This document shows positions 49,410 through 59,200 of a stretch of DNA of 64,000 nucleotides, in pieces. The position numbers and the translations under genes are program-made. The notes under the pieces are model-generated. The model did not search any database. It was not told the origin of the DNA and saw only the letters and a list, made by a program, of their open reading frames with translations. Each line of letters opens with the position of its first letter. Position 1 is the stretch's first letter. The stretch covers positions 1,240,001 to 1,304,000 of the forward strand of contig NZ_CP073096.1 in the NCBI RefSeq assembly GCF_030503735.1. Reading direction: 5' to 3'. Source of the DNA: Corynebacterium tuberculostearicum. Its GTDB lineage: Bacteria; Actinomycetota; Actinomycetes; Mycobacteriales; Mycobacteriaceae.

Positions 49410-50822
49410 ATGAGCAACGGATTCGGTTTTTCTTTCCCCAATAACGATGACGACGATAATGACGGACGTCGTGACCAGAACCCGTTCGGCGCATTCGGCG
49501 GCGCTAATGGTGGCGGCCTCGGTGACATGCTGAACCAGTTCGGTCAGATGCTGTCCGGCATGGGCTCTTCCATGAACTCGCCGGAAAACTCCGGCCCGGT
49601 CAATTACGACATGGCTAAGCGCATCGCCCTGCAACAAATCTCGCAGTCCAAGACGGTAAGCGCGGATGACACCAAGGCCGTAGAAGAATCCGTGCGCTTG
49701 GCGGAGCTCTGGCTTGATGACGCCACCTGTTTGCCCACCGCCTCAGGCACGGCCAAGGCTTGGGATTCCAAGCAGTGGTTGGAGGAGACCATGCCGGCGT
49801 GGCAGCGCATGGTCACCCCGGTGGCAGAGCACATGAATGATGCCCAGCTGGACTCAATGCCGGAAGAGGCGCGCGAGATGATGGGCCCCATGACCAAGAT
49901 GATGAACCAGATGTCTGGCATGAATTTTGGCATGCAGCTCGGCCACGCCTTGGGTGATTTGGCCTCCCAGGCGCTGACCGGTTCCGATTTCGGCCTGCCC
50001 ATCGCCCCCGCCAATACCGTGGCACTGTTGCCACAGACTATCCAGAAGGTCGCCCGCGAGCTTAATGTTCCTGGCCAGGAGGTGCTGGTTTATATTGCCG
50101 CACGCGAGGCTGCCCGCCAGCGACTGTTTAAGCACGTGCCTTGGTTGGTAGAGCGCATCGTCTCCTCCGTGGAGGAATATGCCATTGGCCTGGTCATTGA
50201 TACTTCCCACTTGGAGGAAGTCACCCGCGAACTCAACCTCGAGTCCGGCGATCCACAGGCAATCCAGGATGCGATGAGCAAGTTGCAGGGCATGGATCTC
50301 TCCCCGCGCATTACGTCCAAGAACACTGCGGCCGCATCTCGCCTCGAAACCCTGCTGGCATTGGTAGAAGGCTGGGCCGAGCACGTCGTTTCCGAGGCAC
50401 TTGGCGAGCGCATCCCGTCCACGTCTAAGCTGACCCAAGCATGGGCGCACCGCCGCAGCACCGGTGGTTCCGCCGAGAATGCCTTCAGCAAGGTGGTTGG
50501 CATCGAGCTCAATGCCCCTAAGGTCTCTGAGGCCGCAGAGCTATGGCGCCGCGCCACCGTGGCCGTGGGCGCCGAGAAGCGCGATAAGGCATGGGATCAT
50601 CCTGACTTCCTGCCTACTGCGGAGCACTTGGATAACCCAGCCGCCTTCATTGACTCCCTGCTGGATGACGGCCCTGATGAGGGCTTTGAAGAGGAGTTTG
50701 CCAAGTTGGAAGAAATGCTGAAAAACGACGAGGCTTCTTCTGACGAGCCAGCGGATGAGAACAAGAAAACCGAAGATAAGGACGATAAGAAAGATAAGGG
50801 CAACGAGGGCGACGAAAACTAA
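49410..50822 (+). CDS. Zinc-dependent metalloprotease-like DUF2342 protein
   Basis: The 470-residue protein has a Gly/Asn/Asp-rich start and the actinobacterial DUF2342 (TIGR03624) core: YDMAKRIALQQIS, LWLDDATCLP, MSGMNFGMQLGHALGDLASQA, REAARQRLFKHVPWL and LALVEGWAEHVVSEA. The annotation as zinc protease in databases is by fold; a classical HExxH is here a degenerate REAARQR..H, so catalysis is doubtful. The acidic Lys/Asp tail is disordered. The stop overlaps the opposing metallopeptidase gene by 4 bp. Confidence 0.8.
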   Translation: MSNGFGFSFPNNDDDDNDGRRDQNPFGAFGGANGGGLGDMLNQFGQMLSGMGSSMNSPENSGPVNYDMAKRIALQQISQSKTVSADDTKAVEESVRLAELWLDDATCLPTASGTAKAWDSKQWLEETMPAWQRMVTPVAEHMNDAQLDSMPEEAREMMGPMTKMMNQMSGMNFGMQLGHALGDLASQALTGSDFGLPIAPANTVALLPQTIQKVARELNVPGQEVLVYIAAREAARQRLFKHVPWLVERIVSSVEEYAIGLVIDTSHLEEVTRELNLESGDPQAIQDAMSKLQGMDLSPRITSKNTAAASRLETLLALVEGWAEHVVSEALGERIPSTSKLTQAWAHRRSTGGSAENAFSKVVGIELNAPKVSEAAELWRRATVAVGAEKRDKAWDHPDFLPTAEHLDNPAAFIDSLLDDGPDEGFEEEFAKLEEMLKNDEASSDEPADENKKTEDKDDKKDKGNEGDEN

Positions 50823-51340
50823 CAGCCCCAGCGCTGATAGGCCTCAAGATAGCCCTTCGCTCGCTCGGCGTGGGGCGCCCTGTCTGCCCAGTGCCAAAAA
50901 TCCCGCCCATGGCGTGGGATGAAAGTGTGGGTAAGCTCGTGAATAATCACCGAATCCAATACATAGTCCGGCACGTGTTGTAGCCGGTCGCTCAGCCGAA
51001 TATCCGCGGTGGAGGTAGTACAGCTACCCCACCGCGTATTTTGATTGCTAACCCACCGAATAGAGCCGATGGTTGCACGGCCATCTAAATACGCCGCGTT
51101 GAGCCGCCGCGCACGTTCTTCGAGCTGGGCGTCCGTGCGGCGGTCACTGCCCTGTTTCTTCTCCACCCGCGCCAACATGTCTGCGACGGCATCGCACTCA
51201 TCCCGCGCGGACATCCAGGCGGGAATGCGCACCTCGAGCACCCCGGAGACCATTCGTGCCTGTACGGTCTTCTTCCGTTTAGCGGAGCGTATGACTCTAA
51301 CCTCTGGGGGCTGCGGTGCGGTGGGCTGCGTGCTCGACAT
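50819..51340 (-). CDS. YgjP/DUF45-type M48-like metallopeptidase
   Basis: From ATG 51340 the protein is 173 residues. It carries the zinc site HELTHTFIPRHGRDFWHWADR (HExxH plus a downstream His) and the preceding family segment IRWVSNQNTRWGSCTTSTADIRLSDRL. Family members are soluble putative metallopeptidases linked to stress or restriction loci; the substrate is unknown. It is divergent from the cyclodehydratase-like gene with a 61-bp shared promoter region. Confidence 0.85.
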   Translation of the reverse strand: MSSTQPTAPQPPEVRVIRSAKRKKTVQARMVSGVLEVRIPAWMSARDECDAVADMLARVEKKQGSDRRTDAQLEERARRLNAAYLDGRATIGSIRWVSNQNTRWGSCTTSTADIRLSDRLQHVPDYVLDSVIIHELTHTFIPRHGRDFWHWADRAPHAERAKGYLEAYQRWGC

Positions 51341-51401
51341 GACAGGTGATTGTACCTGTGGTGCAATGGAGACCACATACTTCGGGGGAAGGGGTAAAAG
51401 C

Positions 51402-52289
51402 GTGGGGATTTCTGCCGCCCAAGTGGTCTTGGCGCCAGGCAGCGCCGTGTTGTGCCGCGAGGAAACGGTGGTCCAATTCGGCATGGATGCCACTCGTGTT
51501 GGGGTTGCGGAAACAGGAAGCGCGCTCGCCGTCGCGACAGCTTTCAACACCGCTCGCGAACCAGTGTCCCCGGAGGACTTGTCTGAACGGCTGCGTGCTG
51601 CAGGGCTTGAGAAGGCGGCGGCGCTGAGCCTCATTGAAGACGCGCTGGACTACGGCATCCTCTGGCCACACAACGAGGCCGAAGCCAAGGCAGACACCAT
51701 TGTCCTCATGGGAGGATCCACCTTGGCGGAGAGGCTCCGCGCGCGCCTTGAGACGGATGGCTTCCAGGTCCGCATCCCGTTGGAGGAGGACAATGTCTTT
51801 TCCTATATCCACGATCTAGACGGCATGTATCCGGTACTCGCCGTGGACCAACTGCACTGCCCGCTGGATTGCGCGAATGCGCTAGCGGGCACTGCCACGA
51901 CGTGGCTTCCGGTTTCTCTTCTGGACAACCGCGGAGTAATTGGCCCTGTACGCCTGCAGGGCCGCGGACCATGCCCATTTTGCGCCCACCTTGCTCGCGT
52001 GGATATGGACCCGCTGTGGAATATCATCAGCACTCAGCTCACCCATGTGCACCGCGTGCCAGAAGCCGTGGTGCTCGATGCTGTTACGACGCATACACAA
52101 GTGATCATCCGGCGGCTGATGGGACGGCCGCTGCCGCCAGGCGCGCCGACGGCAAAACCGCGACCGGGCCAACAATGGGAGGTCGATGTCTACGGCCACC
52201 ACCAGCAACGCACGGCGATTGCGCACCCGCGCTGTCCGGTGTGCTTTGGGGGCAAGACCAACCTGGCTAGCTGCGAACCGAGCGAATAA
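51402..52289 (+). CDS. Cyclodehydratase-like (TOMM/ThiF-related) protein
   Basis: The 295-residue protein starts at GTG 51402 behind GGGGAAGGGG. It resembles the bacteriocin-biosynthesis cyclodehydratase-type domain (ALCREETVVQFGMDATRVG, VLMGGSTLAERLRARLETDG, YPVLAVDQLHCPLDCANALAG, CPFCAHLARVDMDPLW). Three Cys pairs are present: CPLDC, CPFC and CPVC. No precursor peptide, dehydrogenase or YcaO partner lies in this window, so it may be an actinobacterial stand-alone relative. The end overlaps uvrD2 by 23 bp, stop to stop. Confidence 0.65.
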   Translation: MGISAAQVVLAPGSAVLCREETVVQFGMDATRVGVAETGSALAVATAFNTAREPVSPEDLSERLRAAGLEKAAALSLIEDALDYGILWPHNEAEAKADTIVLMGGSTLAERLRARLETDGFQVRIPLEEDNVFSYIHDLDGMYPVLAVDQLHCPLDCANALAGTATTWLPVSLLDNRGVIGPVRLQGRGPCPFCAHLARVDMDPLWNIISTQLTHVHRVPEAVVLDAVTTHTQVIIRRLMGRPLPPGAPTAKPRPGQQWEVDVYGHHQQRTAIAHPRCPVCFGGKTNLASCEPSE

Positions 52290-54324
52290 CCTCTAGTATC
52301 TCGGCGCCGTAGCGCTCCAGCTTGCTAGGTCCTACGCCGGAGATGGAGAGCAATTCTGCCTCATCGGAGGGCAGTTCCTCCGAAATCGCCTGCAGGGTGG
52401 CATCGGAAAAGATGACATAGGCCGGAACCTTTTCCTGGCGCGCAATCTGGGACCGCCACGAGCGTAAGGCAGCAAAGACCTCCTCATCGCCGCCGCCCTC
52501 GCAATCTTCATGGCGGCCAATGACCTTTTCCGCCGGTGTTCCCAGCGGACCAGAGCACACGCGGCAGCGCTTCGGGCGGCGTGAGCGAGCCCCACCGCCG
52601 GAGCCACCTTCGGCCGCAGGAACGATGCCATCGAGGAAGCGGGTGCGCTCGCGCGAGGCCCGCGAGCCGGTAGTCTTCGCCAGCGCCCACGACAGCGCGA
52701 GGTGTTCACGGGCGCGGGTAATACCGACGTAGAACAATCGGCGTTCTTCCTCCACCTGCTCATCTCCGGCCTTGATGGCATGGTTGATGGGCATGAGCTT
52801 TTCCGTTAGCCCCACGAGGAATACCGCGTCCCATTCCAAGCCCTTGGCGGCGTGCACGGTAGCCAGCGTCACGCCTTCCATGGCTGGGGCCTGCTTATCG
52901 GTAGAGCGCCGGCGCAACTCCCCCAGGACCCCGTTGAGATCGATGTCAGGAGTGGATTCCACAATCTTTTCAATGAGCCCAACCAGTGCGTTGAGGGACT
53001 GCCAGCGCTCGCGGGCCTGGGCGCCCTGCGGCTCGGTGGAACTCAAGCCCAGCTCGACAAACGCGGCGCGGGCAATCGCCACTGGGTCATCCGGCAGGTC
53101 CTCGCGGCGGGTCGCGGCGATGAGCACGCGGATCGCCTCCAGGATTTCCGGGCGGCGGAAGAAGCCCTCACCGCCGCGGACTTGGTAGACCACTCCGGCG
53201 TCGGCAAGCGCCTGCTCAAACTGCTCCGACTGAGCGTTGATGCGGTAAAGGATGGCAATCTCGGAGGCCGGCACGCCCTGGTCTAGCAGCGTGAGGACCT
53301 GGCCGGCCACCTCCTGGGCCTCAATCTCTTCGGACTCATAGGCCTTGAAGGTGGGCTCGGGACCGGGCTCGCGCATGCCTTGCAGCTCCAAGCGCGTGCC
53401 CGCCGCGCGGCCGGTAGCCTTGCCGATGACCCGGTTGGCCAGGTCAGTTACCTGCGGCGTAGAGCGGTAGTCGCGCTGCAGCTTGACCACGGTGCCATCC
53501 GGGTACGTGCGGGAGAAATTGAGCAGGTAGTCCGGGGAGGCGCCGTTGAAGGAATAGATGGTCTGGTTAGCATCGCCCACCACGGTAAGGTCATCGCGCT
53601 CGCCCAACCAAGCGTTGAGCACCCGCTGCTGCAGCGGGGTAACATCCTGGTACTCATCGACGACAAAGGTGCGGTACTGCTCGCGGAAGGTCTCAGCAAT
53701 CGCCGGCACATTCTCGATGGCACCTGCGATGTGCATGAGGAGGTCATCGAAGTCCAAGTGCATCATGTCCGGCGTGGCCTTGGACTGCTCGTAGCGGCGG
53801 AAGGCCTCTGCCACCTTGGCCGGATCGGCCGGTGCAATGCGGTCCGTATTGGCGATCACGGACTCATAATCTTCGGCACTGACCAGCGCGGACTTAGCCC
53901 ACTCGATCTCCGCCAGGACGTCTCGAATCATGTCCTTGGAATTATCCAGCCCCACCGAGCGCACCGCGCGGGCAACTAGGGGGAATTTATTATCCAGCAG
54001 TTGCCACGGAAGATCTCCTGCTACCTGCGGCCAGAAATACTTCAACTGGCGGCGCGCCGCCGCGTGGAAAGTCTGCGCTTGCACGCCGGCCACGCCCATG
54101 GTGCGCAGGCGATCGCGCATTTCTCCGGCCGCTCGCGCCGTGAAGGTCACCGCCAGTACCCGTTGCGGACTAACAAAGCCTTGGTCGACCAAGTTAGCAA
54201 TGCGATAGGTAATCGTGCGGGTCTTGCCCGTACCCGCGCCGGCCAAGATGCACACGGGCCCGCGCGGCGCCGTGGCCGCGCGCAGCTGATCTTCATCCAG
54301 CAGGGACAAATCCGGCTTAGTCAC
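52267..54324 (-). CDS. uvrD2: UvrD2-type SF1 DNA helicase
   Basis: The 685-residue protein has Q motif LDEDQLRAATAP, Walker A ILAGAGTGKTRTI, DEYQDVTPLQQ, GDANQTIYSFNGA and VTLATVHAAKGLEWDAVFLVG. The C-terminus carries an HRDC domain (about 610-685). Between them is the zinc motif seen in mycobacterial UvrD2, but here it reads C-x2-C, 14 residues, then H-x2-C (CRVC ... HEDC) instead of four Cys. It unwinds DNA 3'-5'. First gene of the block uvrD2-nudC-K channel-adnB-adnA, which keeps mycobacterial order. Confidence 0.93.
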   Translation of the reverse strand: MTKPDLSLLDEDQLRAATAPRGPVCILAGAGTGKTRTITYRIANLVDQGFVSPQRVLAVTFTARAAGEMRDRLRTMGVAGVQAQTFHAAARRQLKYFWPQVAGDLPWQLLDNKFPLVARAVRSVGLDNSKDMIRDVLAEIEWAKSALVSAEDYESVIANTDRIAPADPAKVAEAFRRYEQSKATPDMMHLDFDDLLMHIAGAIENVPAIAETFREQYRTFVVDEYQDVTPLQQRVLNAWLGERDDLTVVGDANQTIYSFNGASPDYLLNFSRTYPDGTVVKLQRDYRSTPQVTDLANRVIGKATGRAAGTRLELQGMREPGPEPTFKAYESEEIEAQEVAGQVLTLLDQGVPASEIAILYRINAQSEQFEQALADAGVVYQVRGGEGFFRRPEILEAIRVLIAATRREDLPDDPVAIARAAFVELGLSSTEPQGAQARERWQSLNALVGLIEKIVESTPDIDLNGVLGELRRRSTDKQAPAMEGVTLATVHAAKGLEWDAVFLVGLTEKLMPINHAIKAGDEQVEEERRLFYVGITRAREHLALSWALAKTTGSRASRERTRFLDGIVPAAEGGSGGGARSRRPKRCRVCSGPLGTPAEKVIGRHEDCEGGGDEEVFAALRSWRSQIARQEKVPAYVIFSDATLQAISEELPSDEAELLSISGVGPSKLERYGAEILEVIRSVRS
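53197..53209 (+). repeat. 13-mer word GGCGTCGGCAAGC
   Basis: Exact copy; inside uvrD2, where the other strand encodes ALADAG. Confidence 0.85.
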
Positions 54325-55048
54325 CGTGATACCACTCCATAATCATCGTGTGTGCAATTGAACCCGGACGAGGAAGCTTAAGCTCGGGCAGCTCGGCGCG
54401 CTCCACCCACCGGATTTCTTCCAATTCCCCATCAGTATGGCAGGCAGGGTGGACATCAGCCGTGCGCGCACAAAAGCCCAGCATAAGCGACCCACTCGGT
54501 GGCCACGCCTGCGAGCCCCAATAGCGAATATCGTCCACCTTGCGCCCGGTTTCTTCCAGGGCCTCGCGTGCAAAAGCCGCTTCCGCAGTCTCGCCCGGTT
54601 CAACGTAGCCGGCGATCAGAGAAAAGAAACTATTGCGGCGGCGATTGCGCGCCAGCAAAATCCGGTCGGTGCTGCCGAGGCGAATAAGCCCGATAACCGC
54701 AGGATCTAGGCGTGGGAAAACCATCCGACGCTCGTCCAAAGGATCGCGCCCCACGATTCCCGGTGCTGGGTAGTCCAGCTTGTGACCGGTGCGCGGATCA
54801 AAGCGCTGCTCGCGCCGATTGCGGATCAGCGCAATGGCTTGCAAAATCACCGGCTGGTCCGCAAAGAACGTCGCGCTTTCTAGCCAGCCCAGCTCGCTAG
54901 CACCGTCTTCCGGATACGCGCACGCCTGCAGGGTACCTAAGTCGACTACTGCGTGCTTGCCGACGCCCCCGGGAACATTCTCCACCAGCACCGGTTCCCC
55001 CGCTGCCGTAACCGGTACCTGGCCGTGAGGGGTTACTGGGAGGAACAT
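54317..55048 (-). CDS. nudC: NudC-type NAD(+) diphosphatase
   Basis: The 243-residue protein has a Nudix box (GYVEPGETAEAAFAREALEE) followed by the NudC-specific SQAWPPSGSLMLGF, in place of the usual SQPWPFPxSLM. It should hydrolyse NADH or NAD-capped RNA. The four Cys of the zinc ribbon are absent: the region RREQRFDPRTGHKLDYPAPG has none. It overlaps uvrD2 by 8 bp and abuts the channel gene. An exact GGCGTCGGCAAGC word encodes its GVGKHA. Confidence 0.85.
   Translation of the reverse strand: MFLPVTPHGQVPVTAAGEPVLVENVPGGVGKHAVVDLGTLQACAYPEDGASELGWLESATFFADQPVILQAIALIRNRREQRFDPRTGHKLDYPAPGIVGRDPLDERRMVFPRLDPAVIGLIRLGSTDRILLARNRRRNSFFSLIAGYVEPGETAEAAFAREALEETGRKVDDIRYWGSQAWPPSGSLMLGFCARTADVHPACHTDGELEEIRWVERAELPELKLPRPGSIAHTMIMEWYHGD
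54955..54967 (-). repeat. 13-mer word GGCGTCGGCAAGC
   Basis: Exact copy on the minus strand; inside nudC, encoding GVGKHA. Confidence 0.85.
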
Positions 55049-56218
55049 TTAATCCACATCATCATCGTCCATGACCTCGATGGGCTGTTCCATCTCATGC
55101 TTAATGTAGAGCAGGCGGTCGCCCGGCTTCAGCGCGGAGGCATCCGCGGTGTCCACGCGGTGCAGCTCGTTATTGCGCAAAACAGCCAACACAATATCTG
55201 CTAGGTGGCGTGGGTTGGAGCCCACCTCGAATTCGCGCACGGCGCGCTCGGCTACGGAGAAACCCTCGTTGGGTGAGAGCAGATCTTCCATCATCTCCAC
55301 CACCGTCGGGGTGACGGTGGCCAGGCCTAGCAGTCGACCGGCCGTCTCAGCGGAGGTGACCACGGAGTCTGCTCCAGATTGACGCAGGAGGTGGCGGTTC
55401 TCAGACTCACGGACCGAAGCCACAATCTTGGCCTTGGGGGCAAGCTCGCGCACCGATAGGCAGCACAGCACCGCGGTATCGTCCGTGGACGGGGTAACCA
55501 CAATGGAGCTGGCATGCTCTACCCCGGCAATCTTAAGCACATCCTGCTTGGTACCGGAGCCGAAAATAGTCACCAGACCGTGATGCTCGGCGTGGGCTAA
55601 AGAGGCACGGTTGGTATCGATGACCACGATCTGGGAGGACGGAACATCATCGGCCAGCAGCGCGGCCACGGCTCCGGCGCCCTTGGTGCCATAACCGATA
55701 ACGACGGTGTGGTTACGCAATTGCTTTCTCCAGTTCTGGATTTGGAAAGTACGGCGGGCCTTATCCGTCAACACGGACAAGGTCGCGCCAACCAATAAAA
55801 CAAGGAAGATCAGGCGGGCAGGGGTAATAAGCACTAAGTTAATGAACCTGGCCTGTGGAGACACGGGCACGATATCGCCATAGCCCACAGTGGTCAGCGA
55901 CACCGCCGCATAGTAGGCGGAGTCCAACAGTGACATATCTTCGCTATAGCCGCCCCCATCCAAATAGACCACGACGGTCACGAAGACGACAATGCCAAAG
56001 GCCCACAGCACGCGCTTGCCCAGCTGGCGCCACGGGCTGGAGTTTTCGTCTCGCGGTACCGTAATGACGTCAATGAGCGCGTGGTCTGGCTGTGAGGACA
56101 GCTCAACCTGTGGCAAGAAGCGACTTGTAAAGCGTGACTTCATCGCCTGCGCACGTTTTTTGGCCACTAGCCCAGCCTTCTTTTCTGGTCTCGGATGATT
56201 GCTCAAAAGATTGCGCAT
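55049..56218 (-). CDS. Two-helix potassium channel with RCK/TrkA-N domain
   Basis: The 389-residue protein has a basic N-terminal tail and two transmembrane helices around a pore loop with the K+ filter TTVGYGD (about 110-120). A TrkA-N/RCK Rossmann domain (VVIGYGTKGAGAVAALLADD) and a TrkA-C-like end (ADASALKPGDRLLYI) follow. It should be a gated K+ channel. The mycobacterial orthologue (Rv3200c type) has the same neighbours. The start is uncertain: ATG 56218 or a later ATG at 56143. Confidence 0.88.
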   Translation of the reverse strand: MRNLLSNHPRPEKKAGLVAKKRAQAMKSRFTSRFLPQVELSSQPDHALIDVITVPRDENSSPWRQLGKRVLWAFGIVVFVTVVVYLDGGGYSEDMSLLDSAYYAAVSLTTVGYGDIVPVSPQARFINLVLITPARLIFLVLLVGATLSVLTDKARRTFQIQNWRKQLRNHTVVIGYGTKGAGAVAALLADDVPSSQIVVIDTNRASLAHAEHHGLVTIFGSGTKQDVLKIAGVEHASSIVVTPSTDDTAVLCCLSVRELAPKAKIVASVRESENRHLLRQSGADSVVTSAETAGRLLGLATVTPTVVEMMEDLLSPNEGFSVAERAVREFEVGSNPRHLADIVLAVLRNNELHRVDTADASALKPGDRLLYIKHEMEQPIEVMDDDDVD

Positions 56219-56239
56219 CTACGCAATCGCCCACATACC

Positions 56240-59200
56240 TTAGCGCTTGTGGCGCTCAACTGACGATTCAAGGAGGTTTTTAAGCTCCTCCCCCTCCGGC
56301 AGGCGGGCGGGCTCGAAGGTATATCCATCATGCACATAGTAGAAAGCAGCACGAATATTCTGCCCACCGTGGATGCGCCGCCATGCCTCTGCGTAAACGG
56401 CTAGCTGTATCTTTGCAGCATCCATAGCCTCTCCCTTAGGCGGGCGGCCAGTCTTCCAGTCCACCACCATCCAGGAGCCATCATCCAAACGGAAAACAGC
56501 GTCCATGCGTCCACGCACCACGGCATCGCCGATCGTGATTTCAAACGGCGCCTCTACGTACTCCGGTTGACGCTGCGCCCACTCCGAGCTCAGGAAGGCC
56601 TCCTTGAGCTCTTCTAAATCGAAGTCCTCCGGTTCATCGATTCCCGGAAGTTCTTCCTCGCCCAATAGCGCCGGGCTGCCGAAGCGGTCCTCCAACCACG
56701 CATGGAAGGCGGTACCGCGCTTGGCATAGGAATTCGGCTTAAACGGCACGGGGCGGCGCTGCCTGCGGGCAAACTGAAGCGGGTCTGCCCGCAGCGCAAC
56801 CATGTCAGAGGCGGTCAGCTCGCTGGGTAGCTCAACGTCTACCACCGGCTGTTGCAGGGCCTTGTACTCCTCAATGAGAGCGCCAGCTTCCTGCTCCCAT
56901 AACTCAAAGGTTTCACCCCGGCTCAAATCTGGGAGTTCCTCCATTGCTGCAAGGACTAGGTCCGCACCGGCGACTGCCTCTGGGCTGGCCTCAAGCGCTG
57001 GGAATTGTGCGCTCTCCCCAAAATCATCCTCGGAAGGCTCGTCGGGGACGGACCACTCCACCACGTACTGCGGGAATTGCTCTTTCAGGCGCTCTAGGTA
57101 TTCATAAGGAACTTTCTTCTTCTTTCCATTGGCGTTATTGGTGCCCGAGCCGGTAACGGTCAGGGTAGATTCGGTACGCGTCAGCGCCACATAAAAAAGG
57201 CGCGCCGATTCTTCCGCCTTGATGGCGCTATCTGCTTTCTTAAACTCCTCGCACGCGTTTTGGAAATGCGAGCGCTTTTGGGCATCCTCTGGGACCTCAA
57301 TATAGTCATCGTCTCCCGGGACCTTATCGATCCTGGACAGGAAGGTCTCTGCTTGTGCGCTATAGCTAGACGAATCCGCATGCACCACGCAGACGTGTTC
57401 CCATTCCAAGCCCTTGGCCTTGTGCGCGGTCATAATCTGCACGCGGTCAGTAGCCGAGGGAACCTCGCCAAGGTCTAGGCCATCTTCCTTTTCGAGCGCT
57501 AACGCAAAGTAATCCAAGAGCGCATACAAAGAATCACCGTGGAAGCCCGCGACTATATCGGCAAATTTATCCAGATGTGTCGCGCCCCCTGCGCTTCCAC
57601 GCGCAAGGACTTCGGTGCGGATATTAAACAATGCTTCAATATCGGCGAAGATATCCACCAGCGGTTTGGAAAGAGAATAGGTGCGCAGGTGTCGCAGTTT
57701 GGCAGAAACCTCTTCCATACGGGCGAGGCCTTGCGGGGTATAGCGGTCTCTCTCACCTAGATCGGCCAGGGCGTCGGCAAGGCCGACGCGCTGATCCGGC
57801 TCCTCAGCGGTGACATCTTCCAGCTGCGCACGCAGGTAGTCTTCCGCGTCCATCCCCGGCGCCCAGCGCATGCGCTCCTCCCTCGCGCCGGCCAGGTTTC
57901 GTTGGCGGGAAGCAAGCGCTTGAATATCACTAATCCCCAGACCACAGATGGGCCCTGCCAGCACCCGCACTGCCGCAGGCAAGTCTTCTGGACGCACGAG
58001 CATGGTGGCAATAGCTACGAGGTCCTGGATTTCTGGCTGCCACAGCAGGCCACCGAGACCAATGATTTCATTGGGTACGCCCGCTTTGTCTAGCGCCGCA
58101 GCGATGGGGGCGGAGTGCCTATTTTTACGCACCAAAACCGCCGCGCTGAAAGTATCTCCCTCGCGCTTTTCCCACTGCTCTTTCAGGTACTCGGCAACGA
58201 ATTCACGCTCGCGAACCTCGCTGTCGAAATACGCCAACTGGATGTCGCCTTCGCCCTTATGCGGGGCGGCAGAAAGCTCGTCCACGGGACGTTCAACGCC
58301 TTCGAATACGCCCTCCGCCACTGAGTTAGCCAAGTCCAGCGCACCAGAGGGGTTGCGCCAAGAGGTGGTCAACTGGTCCTTCGGAGCGGGTGTGCCCGGC
58401 GCGACCGGAAAGTCCTCCACGAAGGCAGTGAGGTTTTCAGAGGTCGCACCACGCCACCCGTAGATGGCCTGCATTGGATCACCCACGGCCGTCACAGAAA
58501 GATCCTTTTGCTCCCCTCCGAACAGGCTTCGTAGAAGCACGCGCTGGGCATAGGAGGTATCTTGGTACTCGTCTAGCATGACGACCTTATAGCGCTGGGA
58601 CTGCTGCTTGCCCACCACAGGATGGTCGCGCGCTACGCGGGCAGCGACGGCCATCTGCTCGCCAAAGGTGATGACTTGTCGCTCGGATTGTTCCTTTTTC
58701 AGGGCCTCCAGCAGCGGCACGTACTGCACGCGGCGCTCCTGTGTGTGGATATAGTCCAGCAACGTCTTTGAGTATTCGGGGCCATTCTTTTGGGATTTAT
58801 CGAGGTTATCGATGTCCGCCCGAAAATCGCGAGCATGCTCGGCGATGTGACTCGTGTCCTTGAGCCCATTATCGATATCTTGGCTGAATTTCAGCAGGGT
58901 CTCGGTAATCGTCGCTAAGGCGCGATCATCCTCCAGCTGGCCGGTGTAATTGCGCACCACGTCATAGGCCAAGGAATAACGCTCGGCCTCGGTGATGATG
59001 CGTGCGGTGGGCTCTACCGGAACCAAGAGCCCGTATTCACGGACGAGTTCTCCCGCGTAGGAGTCATAGGTAGCTACCTTCGGCGCGATGTTTTCTAGCG
59101 CTTCTGCCACCTCGCCGCCTGGCGGGATGAGGCCGGAATCGCGCAATTTAATCAGCTGCCGCCGGATGCGCTGCTCCAGCTGTTGCGCGGCCTTACGGGT

